From positions 1 through 46,952 of the forward strand of contig JAISUP010000065.1 of NCBI GenBank assembly GCA_031272025.1: DNA of 46,952 bases, in the 5' to 3' direction. Position numbers and translations under genes: made by a program. The notes beneath the pieces were generated by a model. It saw nothing but the letters and a program-made list of their open reading frames with translations, was not told the DNA's origin and did not search any database. This document shows, piece by piece, positions 24,282 through 32,177 of this stretch. The stretch's first letter is position 1, and every line of letters starts with the position of its first letter. The DNA is from Bacteroidales bacterium. GTDB taxonomy: Bacteria; Bacteroidota; Bacteroidia; Bacteroidales; WCHB1-69.

Positions 24282-25037
24282 TTATTTCATGAATTTTTGT
24301 TTTTTTAAAGAAGCAAGCAATTGCTCGGCAAAATGCTCGTTATCTTTTTTGACATAACGATGGTTTACGAATATTTGAGCGAGATTTTCCGCGTTGTTTT
24401 CTTTCAATAAATTGAGAGTATTTGGGTGTTTTTCTTTTTCGGCATACAGTTTATTGATACGCGTAGGGGTATAATCTTCGTATATTTCTCTGTGTATTAA
24501 GGCTTCTATGGGCAATTTGTCGGTCATTTCCGGTTGTTCGGCGGGATAGCCCATAGAAATACAAGCAACCGGTAGCACCCGTTCGGGTAAATGCAATACG
24601 CGAATAAATGCTTCGCTTTGATAAGTAATGGTACCCAACCAACAAATTCCTAATCCTAATGCTTCGGCAGCCACGCAGGCATTTTGTGCCGCGATGAGCG
24701 CATCTGTAATCGCCCAATGATATGATTGCAAATTATCGTAAGCATCGGTTTCGCACCCGCGACAAGCACAATAACGATTAAACCGGTTGAAGTCGGCACA
24801 AAAAGTAAGTATCAAAGGGGCATTAGTAGCCATGCTTTGATTAAAGTGATAAGGTGCCATTTCGCGCATTTTTTGCTTATCTTCGGTCATAATAATGCTA
24901 AACAATTGCATGTTACCCATAGTAGAACCGCTACATGCTGCTCGCGAAATTTGTTCGAGCATTTCGGGGGGTATTTTTTTCTCTTGATATACCCTGATGC
25001 TGCGATGCGAGAGCATGGTTTGAATTAAATCATTCAT
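24282..25037 (-). CDS. NfsA-like nitroreductase-family flavoprotein
   Basis: About 251 residues from MNDLIQ. HRSIRVYQEKKIP is the N-terminal FMN-binding signature (Arg/Ser pattern), followed by SGSTMGNMQ, then AITDALIAAQNACVAAEALGLGICWLG (landmark about 115-140) and a GYPAEQPEM loop. Together with the C-terminal extension this fits the FRP/NfsA subfamily of FMN-dependent NAD(P)H oxidoreductases; the true substrate is unknown. A CACRGC cluster around residue 90 is typical of anaerobe members. The iorB stop lies only 1 bp before the chosen start, so the gene is probably translated from the iorAB message. Confidence 0.88.
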   Translation of the reverse strand: MNDLIQTMLSHRSIRVYQEKKIPPEMLEQISRAACSGSTMGNMQLFSIIMTEDKQKMREMAPYHFNQSMATNAPLILTFCADFNRFNRYCACRGCETDAYDNLQSYHWAITDALIAAQNACVAAEALGLGICWLGTITYQSEAFIRVLHLPERVLPVACISMGYPAEQPEMTDKLPIEALIHREIYEDYTPTRINKLYAEKEKHPNTLNLLKENNAENLAQIFVNHRYVKKDNEHFAEQLLASLKKQKFMK

Positions 25038-25038
25038 T

Positions 25039-25629
25039 TTAAGCAAATTTTAAGATATTTTCAGTAAATTTTTGTCCGGCATTCAGGCAGGCGAGGTTCG
25101 TGTTGACCACTGCTTCTCCTTTGCGGGCGAAAACGTCGCGCACGGCATTTTCCAAATCGGCAAAGTCGATATGAATAAAAGGGGCGGCGGCACCCAAAAT
25201 CACCATATTTGCCGACCGTTCTGAGCCTAATTCTTTGGCAATGTCGTTGGCATTGATGACTACTTTTCGCGGTAAAGTGTCGAATGTTTTTTGCAATATC
25301 TCGGCAGACGGGTAGTCGGGAATATTGATAAAAGGTTGGTCATTCGTGATCAGTGTTCCTTCTCGCGAGAGCCACGGTAAATAACGCAACGACTCCATCG
25401 GTTCTACCGAAATAATGAGATCGGCTTTCCCGCGGGGAATCAAATCCGAAGCGATGGGATAGTCGGCAAGTCTAAAATGAGATTGAACATCGCCCCCGCG
25501 CTGACTCATGCCATGAACCTCGGCTTGTTTGAGGTACAATCCTTTTTTTACTGCTGCATAACCTATGATAGAGGCAATGGATAAAATTCCCTGACCGCCT
25601 ACACCTGCCAATATGATGTCTATTTTCAT
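25039..25629 (-). CDS. iorB: Indolepyruvate ferredoxin oxidoreductase, beta subunit
   Basis: 196 residues: GVGGQGILSIASIIG is the Rossmann-like gamma/beta-domain signature, with HGMSQRGGDVQSHFR and SVEPMESLRYLPWL following. It forms the small subunit of the complex that decarboxylates aryl pyruvates from aromatic amino acids to acyl-CoA with reduction of ferredoxin. iorA lies 54 bp upstream and the nitroreductase immediately downstream. Confidence 0.94.
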   Translation of the reverse strand: MKIDIILAGVGGQGILSIASIIGYAAVKKGLYLKQAEVHGMSQRGGDVQSHFRLADYPIASDLIPRGKADLIISVEPMESLRYLPWLSREGTLITNDQPFINIPDYPSAEILQKTFDTLPRKVVINANDIAKELGSERSANMVILGAAAPFIHIDFADLENAVRDVFARKGEAVVNTNLACLNAGQKFTENILKFA

Positions 25630-25683
25630 TTTTTTGATATTTTAATGTTTAATTTACAGATAAATACAATAAAGAAAGTGTGT

Positions 25684-27288
25684 TTATTTCAGTTTTGCTT
25701 TCATGCGGCGGCTGAGTGTTTGCACGCATTCTCGCGTGGGAACAATGACGGATACTCCTTCGTGGGCAAGTTCTTCTTTGATGATGGCGACATTCTCGTC
25801 ATGCCGGTTGCGCAAAGGCTTAAGTACGCGAATATGTTCTTCGCTCACTCCCAGTCCTTTACATATTTCAAATACTCTTCCAAAGGCATGTGAATCTTGT
25901 CCTCCGGTCATTCCCGTGGTGCTATTGTCAAGAATGAGCACGGTAATTGGGGTATTTTCGTACACCGCATCGAGCAATGAAGTCATGCCGCTATGCGTGA
26001 ACGTGGAATCTCCAATCACCGCGACCGCCGGTCGTAAGCCTGCATCGGCGGCTCCTTTTGCCATAGTAATGGAGGCTCCCATGTCTACGGTAGAATAAAT
26101 GGCGTTGTAAGGGGGGAGTGCCCCTAAGGTGTAACAACCAATGTCGGAAAAAACACGTCCTTCGCCATACGGCTGCATTGCTTCGTTGAGTGCAATATAG
26201 GAATCGATATGTGGGCAACCTGTGCATAATGCCGGAGGTCTCGGCATCACGATATCCGGCACGGGCATACCTTCTACTTGTTCTATTCCCAACGCTTTTC
26301 CTACCATGTTAGGGGTTAACTCTCCTGCGCGACTTAGGGTGCCATCCAGCCTGCCCTTAATATTGCCCCCTCGATTGAGTAGACCTCGTAACTGTTCTTC
26401 TATCAATGGGTATCCCTCTTCGAGCACGAGCACGGCAGAGCATTCGTCTACTAACTTCGCGACTTGTTTCGCGGGAACAGGGTACTGACTGATTTTTAAC
26501 ACAGGGTAAGGACAAGGAGTCTGTACATAATTTTCCATCAAATAATTGTATCCTATGCCGGAAGCAATGATACCCAAAGATTTATTTTCCCCATCTATAT
26601 ATTTGTTAAAAGGAGAATTTTCGGCTTCTTTTTCTAAGTCGGGTTGTTTGTCGAGCAGTTGTTGATAATATTTTTTTGCTAATGCCGGGAGCAGGATAAA
26701 TTGTTTGGGATTTTCGTGCAGGTGAATTTCGTTTTGTGGGCGAGGATTCGCGCGCCGCTCTACTCCCGCGCGCGAATGAGCCAAACGAGTAGTTACGCGT
26801 AGCATGACCGGGATGCGGTATTTTTCCGAAAAATCGAAGGCTTCGAAAGCCATGTCGTAGGCTTCTTGCTGATTAGAAGGTTCAAAAATCGGCACGAAAG
26901 CAAATTTGGCAAAAAAGCGAGAATCTTGCTCGTCTTGTGAAGAGTGCATGGAAGGGTCATCGGCAACAACGACTACTAAGCCTCCGTTAGCTCCAGTAAT
27001 TGCAGAGTTCATGAAAGGGTCGGCGGCAACATTCAATCCCACGTGTTTCATGCACACCATTGCTCGTTTTCCCGCGTAAGACATTCCTATGGCTGCCTCC
27101 ATCGCGGTCTTTTCGTTAGAAGCCCATTCGCGGTGAACGTTACCTTCTATGGCTTGTCGAGAATGTTGAATAAATTCGGTAATCTCCGTGGAAGGGGTCC
27201 CCGGATACGCGTACACTCCCGACAAACCCGCGTCTAATGCACCTTGGGCAATCGCCTCATCTCCTAAAAAAAGTTGTTTCACGCTCAT
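25684..27288 (-). CDS. iorA: Indolepyruvate ferredoxin oxidoreductase, alpha subunit
   Basis: 534 residues. The N-terminal pyrimidine-binding domain has GVYAYPGTPSTEI and CMKHVGLNVAADPFM, the middle domain spans about 190-340, and the TPP-binding domain contains GCPHID, GDSTFTHSGM and LDNSTTGMTGG (Mg/diphosphate motif). The chain ends shortly after, without the two C-terminal [4Fe-4S] clusters found in archaeal IorA; a separate ferredoxin must take the electrons, or the short form is a Bacteroidales variant. A TAAATTTGC promoter box lies 66 bp upstream, making iorA-iorB-nitroreductase a likely operon. Confidence 0.94.
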   Translation of the reverse strand: MSVKQLFLGDEAIAQGALDAGLSGVYAYPGTPSTEITEFIQHSRQAIEGNVHREWASNEKTAMEAAIGMSYAGKRAMVCMKHVGLNVAADPFMNSAITGANGGLVVVVADDPSMHSSQDEQDSRFFAKFAFVPIFEPSNQQEAYDMAFEAFDFSEKYRIPVMLRVTTRLAHSRAGVERRANPRPQNEIHLHENPKQFILLPALAKKYYQQLLDKQPDLEKEAENSPFNKYIDGENKSLGIIASGIGYNYLMENYVQTPCPYPVLKISQYPVPAKQVAKLVDECSAVLVLEEGYPLIEEQLRGLLNRGGNIKGRLDGTLSRAGELTPNMVGKALGIEQVEGMPVPDIVMPRPPALCTGCPHIDSYIALNEAMQPYGEGRVFSDIGCYTLGALPPYNAIYSTVDMGASITMAKGAADAGLRPAVAVIGDSTFTHSGMTSLLDAVYENTPITVLILDNSTTGMTGGQDSHAFGRVFEICKGLGVSEEHIRVLKPLRNRHDENVAIIKEELAHEGVSVIVPTRECVQTLSRRMKAKLK

Positions 27289-27354
27289 AACTTATGCTGA
27301 TTTTTATTGATACAAAATAATTTATACTTTTTTACATGTACAAAAAATGGAATT

Positions 27355-27363
27355 GCAAATTTA
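27355..27363 (-). promoter_or_regulatory. -7 box (TAAATTTGC) for iorAB
   Basis: TAAATTTGC on the minus strand, 10 bp after the queD stop. It gives a roughly 60-nt leader for iorA and separates the iorAB unit from the queD-folP series upstream. Confidence 0.6.
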
Positions 27364-27373
27364 CGGTTTTTTT

Positions 27374-27829
27374 TCAAATTTCTTGGTTATCGTCCATATA
27401 CCATTCTGCATAAGATCTATCGGTTTCGCGCAACTTGAGCGAAAACAGTTGAACACGAGCCGGTAATCGCGAAAGTAACCGTCCCGCGAGGTCAATGAGT
27501 AAATTCTCTGTCGTGGGTTGATAGGATACAAACACCACCTTTTCATAGTGTTGCTGCAATGTTGCCCGTAAATGGTCAGGAACACGGTTGTTTAATACCA
27601 ACGCGTGGTCAAAACAATCAATCACCGCTTCTTGCACTATGCGTTTCAAGTCTCCAAAATCGATGAGCATGCCCCATTTGGGAGAAGTAGTATCCTGATT
27701 AGGCTTCCCTCTAACCGTAACATCTAAATAATAAGAGTGCCCGTGCAAGTTGCGACAAAGCCCATCGTAATCAGATAAAGCATGAGCCATTTCAAAAGTA
27801 AATTGTTTCGAGATACGAATAAAAGACAT
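27374..27829 (-). CDS. queD: 6-carboxytetrahydropterin synthase QueD / PTPS family
   Basis: 151 residues. Zinc ligands His16, His29 and His31 sit in FEMAHAL and LHGHSY; the catalytic Cys25 in GLCRNLHGH and the late CFDHALVL and PTTENL (Glu) motifs complete a QueD active site. It makes 6-carboxytetrahydropterin for queuosine; a role in other pterins cannot be excluded. It lies 13 bp downstream of folP, another pterin enzyme, and they share a gene series. Other que genes are not in the window. Confidence 0.9.
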   Translation of the reverse strand: MSFIRISKQFTFEMAHALSDYDGLCRNLHGHSYYLDVTVRGKPNQDTTSPKWGMLIDFGDLKRIVQEAVIDCFDHALVLNNRVPDHLRATLQQHYEKVVFVSYQPTTENLLIDLAGRLLSRLPARVQLFSLKLRETDRSYAEWYMDDNQEI

Positions 27830-27831
27830 GT

Positions 27832-27862
27832 GATTTAAAGATTTAAAGATTTAAAGATTTAA
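27832..27862. repeat. GATTTAAA tandem repeat at the folP/queD junction
   Basis: Three exact copies and a seven-eighths fourth copy of an 8-bp unit. The array contains the folP stop codon (27843-27845) and the whole folP-queD gap. Because the unit is not a multiple of three, each added or lost copy would change the last FolP residues and the spacing to queD. Confidence 0.95.
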
Positions 27863-28682
27863 GGTTTTGTACTATTTTCACGCATTCTTTGGCTTCTTTG
27901 ACATCGTGTACCCGCAAAATTCGCGCACCTTTCATTAAGGCGATGGTATTTAGTACCGTGGTACCATTTAGTGCTTCGGCAGGGGAATTTCTCAATAAAT
28001 TGTATATCATTGATTTTCGGGAAATACCCAACAACACGGGTAGGTCAAACGTAGAGAATGCCTCTAAATTATTTAATATGGAATAATTTTGTTCCAAAGT
28101 TTTGCCAAACCCAAACCCGGGGTCGATGATGATGTCTCGCACTTGCGCTTCTCGCAGTCGTTGGATTTGTGTTCCTAAAAAACGAATAATATCTCCAATC
28201 AAAGACTTATATTGGGTTTGTTGTTGCATCTTATCCGGTTTTCCCGTGGTATGCATTAAGCAATAGGGTACTTTTAATTGACCTGCCACGGGGATCATTT
28301 TCGGGTCAAAAGTGCCGCCCGAAATATCGTTAATCATGTTCGCCCCTTCGTTTACCGCAACTTTAGCCACAGAAGACCGCCACGTGTCAATGGATAGAAA
28401 TATCTCAGGGAAATGAGATTTGATGCTTTTTACGGCTTGTTGTATTTTTTCTTTTTCCGTGTTTTGGTCAAGGTCTAACGCTCCCGGGCGTGTAGACATC
28501 GCTCCCAAATCAATCATGTCTGCTTCCTCATCGAGTAGTTGTTCTATTCTCTCTAATAAAGCCTTCTCTGTAACATATCGCCCTCCATCGAAAAAAGAAT
28601 CGTCTGTGATATTCACTATGCCCATAACCACAGGATTTTTCCACGCGTACAATTTTCCTTGGGAATAAACTTGTAAAATCAT
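27843..28682 (-). CDS. folP: Dihydropteroate synthase
   Basis: 279 residues. VMGIVNITDDSFFDGGRY (about 19-36), DLGAMSTRPGA (about 57-67), NDISGG, DPGFGFGKT and SRKS are the DHPS landmarks for binding pterin diphosphate and p-aminobenzoate; the tail ends near RVHDVKEA. It forms dihydropteroate in folate synthesis. Its ATG overlaps the tlyA stop by 4 bp (28679-28682). The C-terminal end lies in an 8-bp tandem repeat. Confidence 0.95.
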   Translation of the reverse strand: MILQVYSQGKLYAWKNPVVMGIVNITDDSFFDGGRYVTEKALLERIEQLLDEEADMIDLGAMSTRPGALDLDQNTEKEKIQQAVKSIKSHFPEIFLSIDTWRSSVAKVAVNEGANMINDISGGTFDPKMIPVAGQLKVPYCLMHTTGKPDKMQQQTQYKSLIGDIIRFLGTQIQRLREAQVRDIIIDPGFGFGKTLEQNYSILNNLEAFSTFDLPVLLGISRKSMIYNLLRNSPAEALNGTTVLNTIALMKGARILRVHDVKEAKECVKIVQNLKSLNL

Positions 28683-29494
28683 GTTTTTCTTTTTTTTACT
28701 TCTTTGATTTTTTGTTTGACTTCTTCCATAAGGGAGGACATATCAAGACTAAAAGTGCATTTTTCGCGAGAAAAAAGAGACAGGAATTCCACGTTTTTGG
28801 GCCATTCAAATAAAGTAGAAATCGTGAGATTTTGAAGAAAATAACCATGATTGAGTGCTTCGGTTACCACTTTCAGGATTGCCGTTTGATAGCCTTTGGG
28901 GTATGTTACGATGCCTTGTTTGTTCAGAAAAGAATTTCCCACCTCGAATTGTGGTTTTATGAGCAAAATAAGTTGTCCGCCTTCATTTAAGAAACACGAA
29001 AAGCGCGGGAACAAACAAGTGAGAGAAATGAAGGAAACGTCCGCGAGGATAAAATCATATTTTTGGTTATCTAAATCTTGTGTAGTGAGTTCGCGGAAGT
29101 CTGTTTGTTCCATGGTTTTCACGCGAGGGTTTTCCTTGAGTGCGGGGGTCATTTGCTCGGTGCCTACGTCTATACAAGTACATGTCTCTGCCCCATGCTG
29201 CAAAGCACAATCGGTAAAACCGCCGGTAGAGGCACCTATGTCTAACACCTTTTTCCCTGTAAGGATTAAGTGGAAATCAAGAATGGCTTTCTCTAATTTT
29301 AAGCCGCCCAAACTCACGTAGCGAGAAAACAAGTCTGCAATATGTACCTCGTCGCTTTCTTGTATAGTTTTGGCAGGTTTGGTTACGACCTCCCCGTTCA
29401 CGGCGACATTGCCCGAAGCAATAGCCACCCGTGCCCTTTCGCGGGAAACACACAACCCTTGTTGTACTAAGAATACATCTAACCTGCTATTCAT
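28679..29494 (-). CDS. tlyA: TlyA-family rRNA (cytidine-2'-O)-methyltransferase
   Basis: 271 residues. An N-terminal S4 RNA-binding domain (RLDVFLVQQGLCVSRERA, about 4-60) precedes a FtsJ-like methyltransferase: VLDIGASTGGFTDCAL (SAM loop), CIDVGTEQM, DFILADVSFISL, and LLIKPQFEVG with the catalytic Lys. Family members methylate ribosomal RNA and are also called hemolysin A; target specificity cannot be read here. Four-base overlap with folP and a 31-bp gap to ddl place it in the hydF-ddl-tlyA-folP-queD series. Confidence 0.93.
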   Translation of the reverse strand: MNSRLDVFLVQQGLCVSRERARVAIASGNVAVNGEVVTKPAKTIQESDEVHIADLFSRYVSLGGLKLEKAILDFHLILTGKKVLDIGASTGGFTDCALQHGAETCTCIDVGTEQMTPALKENPRVKTMEQTDFRELTTQDLDNQKYDFILADVSFISLTCLFPRFSCFLNEGGQLILLIKPQFEVGNSFLNKQGIVTYPKGYQTAILKVVTEALNHGYFLQNLTISTLFEWPKNVEFLSLFSREKCTFSLDMSSLMEEVKQKIKEVKKRKT

Positions 29495-29525
29495 CCCATC
29501 TGATATGATAAAATCATGACCCTTT

Positions 29526-30512
29526 TCACGCGTGCAAACACTCCTCTATTAAACCCGCGTAAAAATCTACCAAAGAAATCCCTGCATATTTTACTTGTCG
29601 CGGGATAATACTTTGGTCTGTTTGTCCGGGTATCGTATTGATTTCTAAAAAATAAGGAATTTCTTCCCGGTTAGAGAGTATATAATCTACGCGTACCACT
29701 CCTTTGCAATTAAGTCTCTTGTAAATGGTTTCCGAATACTGGATAATTAGGTCTTTACTTTTTTCACTAATATTGGCGGGCGTGATCAACTCGTGGCAAT
29801 CTGCCCTGTATTTTGCTTGATAGTCATAATATTCGCGGGCACTTTTGATTTCAGTAACGGCGAGCGCGTGGGGTTTTCCCGCTTGTAGCGACACGCCACA
29901 AGTGAGTTCCCGACCGGGGACAAACTGCTCTATCATGAGTTGGTGATCGTGTTTCAGGGCTTCTTCTATGGCGACAAACAAATCTTCGGGGCGGGAGACT
30001 TTACTTACCCCAACGCTCGACCCCGAATTACAAGGTTTCACGAAACAAGGGTAGCCACAGGTAGCGGCTACTTGTTCATTGTCTATCGTTTCCCCGCGAT
30101 AGAAATGTAACGATGGGGCTACCGGTATGCCCAAACTTTTGACCACCACGTTGCAAAAAAATTTGTTGAACGTGAGCGCGGAACAAAAAGTGCCACAGCC
30201 GGTATAGGGAATTTTCAACATATCGAAATAGCCTTGAAATAATCCATTTTCACCGGGAGTACCATGAATGGCAATAAAAACCGCATCAAATTTCAGATGC
30301 CGGTTGCCCGCGTGCACCGTGAAGTCATTTTTATCCACGGGATAACTTTTTCCATCATTACTCATGCAATTCCATTCTGTATTTTTCACGTGCACGAGAT
30401 ACGCGGCATATCGCTCAGGATCTAATAGGGCATAAATGTTTTTGGCGGTACTGAGCGAGACCTCATACTCGGCAGAGTCCCCGCCCATTAAAATGGCGAT
30501 ATTTTTTTTCAT
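29526..30512 (-). CDS. ddl: D-alanine--D-alanine ligase
   Basis: 328 residues, ATP-grasp fold. MGGDSAEYEVSLSTA (N-terminal glycine loop with the Ser/Glu pair), HGTPGENGLFQG, PCFVKPCNSGSSVGVSKV and EINTIPGQT are canonical Ddl motifs. It makes the D-Ala-D-Ala end of peptidoglycan precursors. The ATG overlaps the hydF stop by 4 bp, so translation is probably coupled to that of a hydrogenase maturase, an unusual pairing. Confidence 0.95.
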   Translation of the reverse strand: MKKNIAILMGGDSAEYEVSLSTAKNIYALLDPERYAAYLVHVKNTEWNCMSNDGKSYPVDKNDFTVHAGNRHLKFDAVFIAIHGTPGENGLFQGYFDMLKIPYTGCGTFCSALTFNKFFCNVVVKSLGIPVAPSLHFYRGETIDNEQVAATCGYPCFVKPCNSGSSVGVSKVSRPEDLFVAIEEALKHDHQLMIEQFVPGRELTCGVSLQAGKPHALAVTEIKSAREYYDYQAKYRADCHELITPANISEKSKDLIIQYSETIYKRLNCKGVVRVDYILSNREEIPYFLEINTIPGQTDQSIIPRQVKYAGISLVDFYAGLIEECLHA

Positions 30513-31711
30513 GATCTGAATATTCGCGTTGCTTTGTCAAAAATACCGTGCATATAAGCAATTGCCATCCCGTAATTGCTTATGGATACTCCATGAGTAA
30601 TCGCGGGTTTAAGTCTGCTAAGCAGTTGTTTTCGTGTTATCATACACCCCCCGCATTGAATTAACAGCGCGTATTCTTGAATAGGAAGAGTAGGGGCTTG
30701 AAAACTGCTCACTATTTCAAAAGATAATTGTTTGCCGGTAAAACGGGTGAGCCAATTCGGGATTTTGAAACGTCCGATGTCGTCGCAATGCACATGATGT
30801 GAGCAACTTTCCATGATAAGTATCTTGTCGCCATCGTTGAGATGACTGATTTTAGGTGTGCCTTGCAAAAAACGCTCAAAATCTCCTTTCAGTCGGGCAA
30901 AAAGGATACTGAAACTGGTGAGCGCGACACCGTCAGGCGTAACGGCGTTGACTTTTTCAAAGGCTTGACTGTCGGTGATGACTAATTTGGGATGAAGATT
31001 ATAGTTTTTAAAAAATGCAGGCAATTCGCTTTCTTGTAGAACTACACTAATACAATGGTGGTCGAGCGCGTCGCGTAATGCCATTACTTGTGGTAAAATC
31101 AACCGTCCATCAGGAGCCTCGTTGTCAATAGGCATCACCATTACAACCATATCGTCAGGTTGTAATAAATCGCCAAAGAGCGTAATTTCCTGATAGGCAT
31201 TCTCGGGAATGTTTTTTTTTAACAGTTCCACGATTTCTTCAAGATTTTCAGGCTCGCGGGTACTAAAATCTACGATGTTCGCACCGGTTTCTTGAAAAAT
31301 AGCCTCGCGAGTATCTTCGCGAAGGGGGACTTGGTCCTTTTTGTTGTGAACAATGATAAAAGGAATATCTAACGCTTTGAATTGTTGAATAATTTCCCGT
31401 TCTTTGTCGCCCCAAAGGTTGCCCGCGATCAACAACACGGCACAGTCAATGAGTTCCAAGACCTCTGTTGTTTTTTGGATTCTCTTTTCACCGAGATCCC
31501 CGTGGTCGTCAATTCCCGCGGTATCAATCACGATAGATGGACCAATGCCAAAAATCTCTATTGACTTTTTCACGGGGTCGGTAGTCGTGCCGGGGATGTC
31601 GGACACGATAGATACATCTTGTCCCACAAGTACGTTGATAAAAGAACTTTTCCCGTGATTACGCCTTCCAAAAATGCCAATATGTGGTTTTAAATCTCTA
31701 CCTTTTGTCAT
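30509..31711 (-). CDS. hydF: [FeFe]-hydrogenase maturation GTPase HydF
   Basis: 400 residues. The N-terminal Era-like GTPase domain has GRRNHGKSS (P-loop), DIPGTTTDP (G2), DTAGI (G3) and NKKD (G4). The C-terminal cluster-binding part has SCSHHVHCDD and QCGGCM, the Cys-x-His...Cys-x-x-Cys pattern for its [4Fe-4S] cluster. HydF is the scaffold that delivers the di-iron subcluster to HydA with HydE and HydG. Those genes are not nearby. Its presence is good evidence for an anaerobic hydrogen-metabolising cell. Confidence 0.94.
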   Translation of the reverse strand: MTKGRDLKPHIGIFGRRNHGKSSFINVLVGQDVSIVSDIPGTTTDPVKKSIEIFGIGPSIVIDTAGIDDHGDLGEKRIQKTTEVLELIDCAVLLIAGNLWGDKEREIIQQFKALDIPFIIVHNKKDQVPLREDTREAIFQETGANIVDFSTREPENLEEIVELLKKNIPENAYQEITLFGDLLQPDDMVVMVMPIDNEAPDGRLILPQVMALRDALDHHCISVVLQESELPAFFKNYNLHPKLVITDSQAFEKVNAVTPDGVALTSFSILFARLKGDFERFLQGTPKISHLNDGDKILIMESCSHHVHCDDIGRFKIPNWLTRFTGKQLSFEIVSSFQAPTLPIQEYALLIQCGGCMITRKQLLSRLKPAITHGVSISNYGMAIAYMHGIFDKATRIFRS

Positions 31712-31717
31712 CGGTTT

Positions 31718-32140
31718 TCAATTTTTACTTTTCAAAATATCCCTGATTTCCTCGAGTAGCATCTCCTCTTTGGTAGGAGCCGGTGGGGTGGCGGGCAGTT
31801 CTGCTTCTTTCTTGTTCTGCAAGCGATTAATCCCTTTGATCATCAAAAAGATGGCAAAAGCAATAATGATAAAATCAACAATGGTATTGATAAATACACC
31901 ATAATTGAGTGTAACTTCGGGGATCGTAGTGCCGGCAGCATCTACCGTTGCCGATTTTAGCGTGATTTTCAAGTTAGAAAAATCTACACCGCCAATTAAG
32001 ATACCCAAAGGGGGCATGATGACATCGGCGACAAAAGAACTGACAATTTTACCAAAAGCACCGCCAATGATAATACCTACCGCCATGTCCATCACGTTTC
32101 CGCGCATGGCAAATGTTTTAAATTCTTTAAAAAATCCCAT
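31718..32140 (-). CDS. mscL: Large-conductance mechanosensitive channel MscL
   Basis: 140 residues: [32 protein letters not shown] forms the N-terminal amphipathic helix and first pore helix (landmark [12 protein letters not shown]), [12 protein letters not shown] follows, then a periplasmic loop and a second helix near 88-106, and a charged C-terminal helix ([12 protein letters not shown]). It is an emergency osmotic release channel of normal length. hydF begins 6 bp downstream. Confidence 0.96.
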   Translation of the reverse strand: MGFFKEFKTFAMRGNVMDMAVGIIIGGAFGKIVSSFVADVIMPPLGILIGGVDFSNLKITLKSATVDAAGTTIPEVTLNYGVFINTIVDFIIIAFAIFLMIKGINRLQNKKEAELPATPPAPTKEEMLLEEIRDILKSKN

Positions 32141-32177
32141 ATTTCCTTAATTTTTATGATTATTGATTAAAATATTT

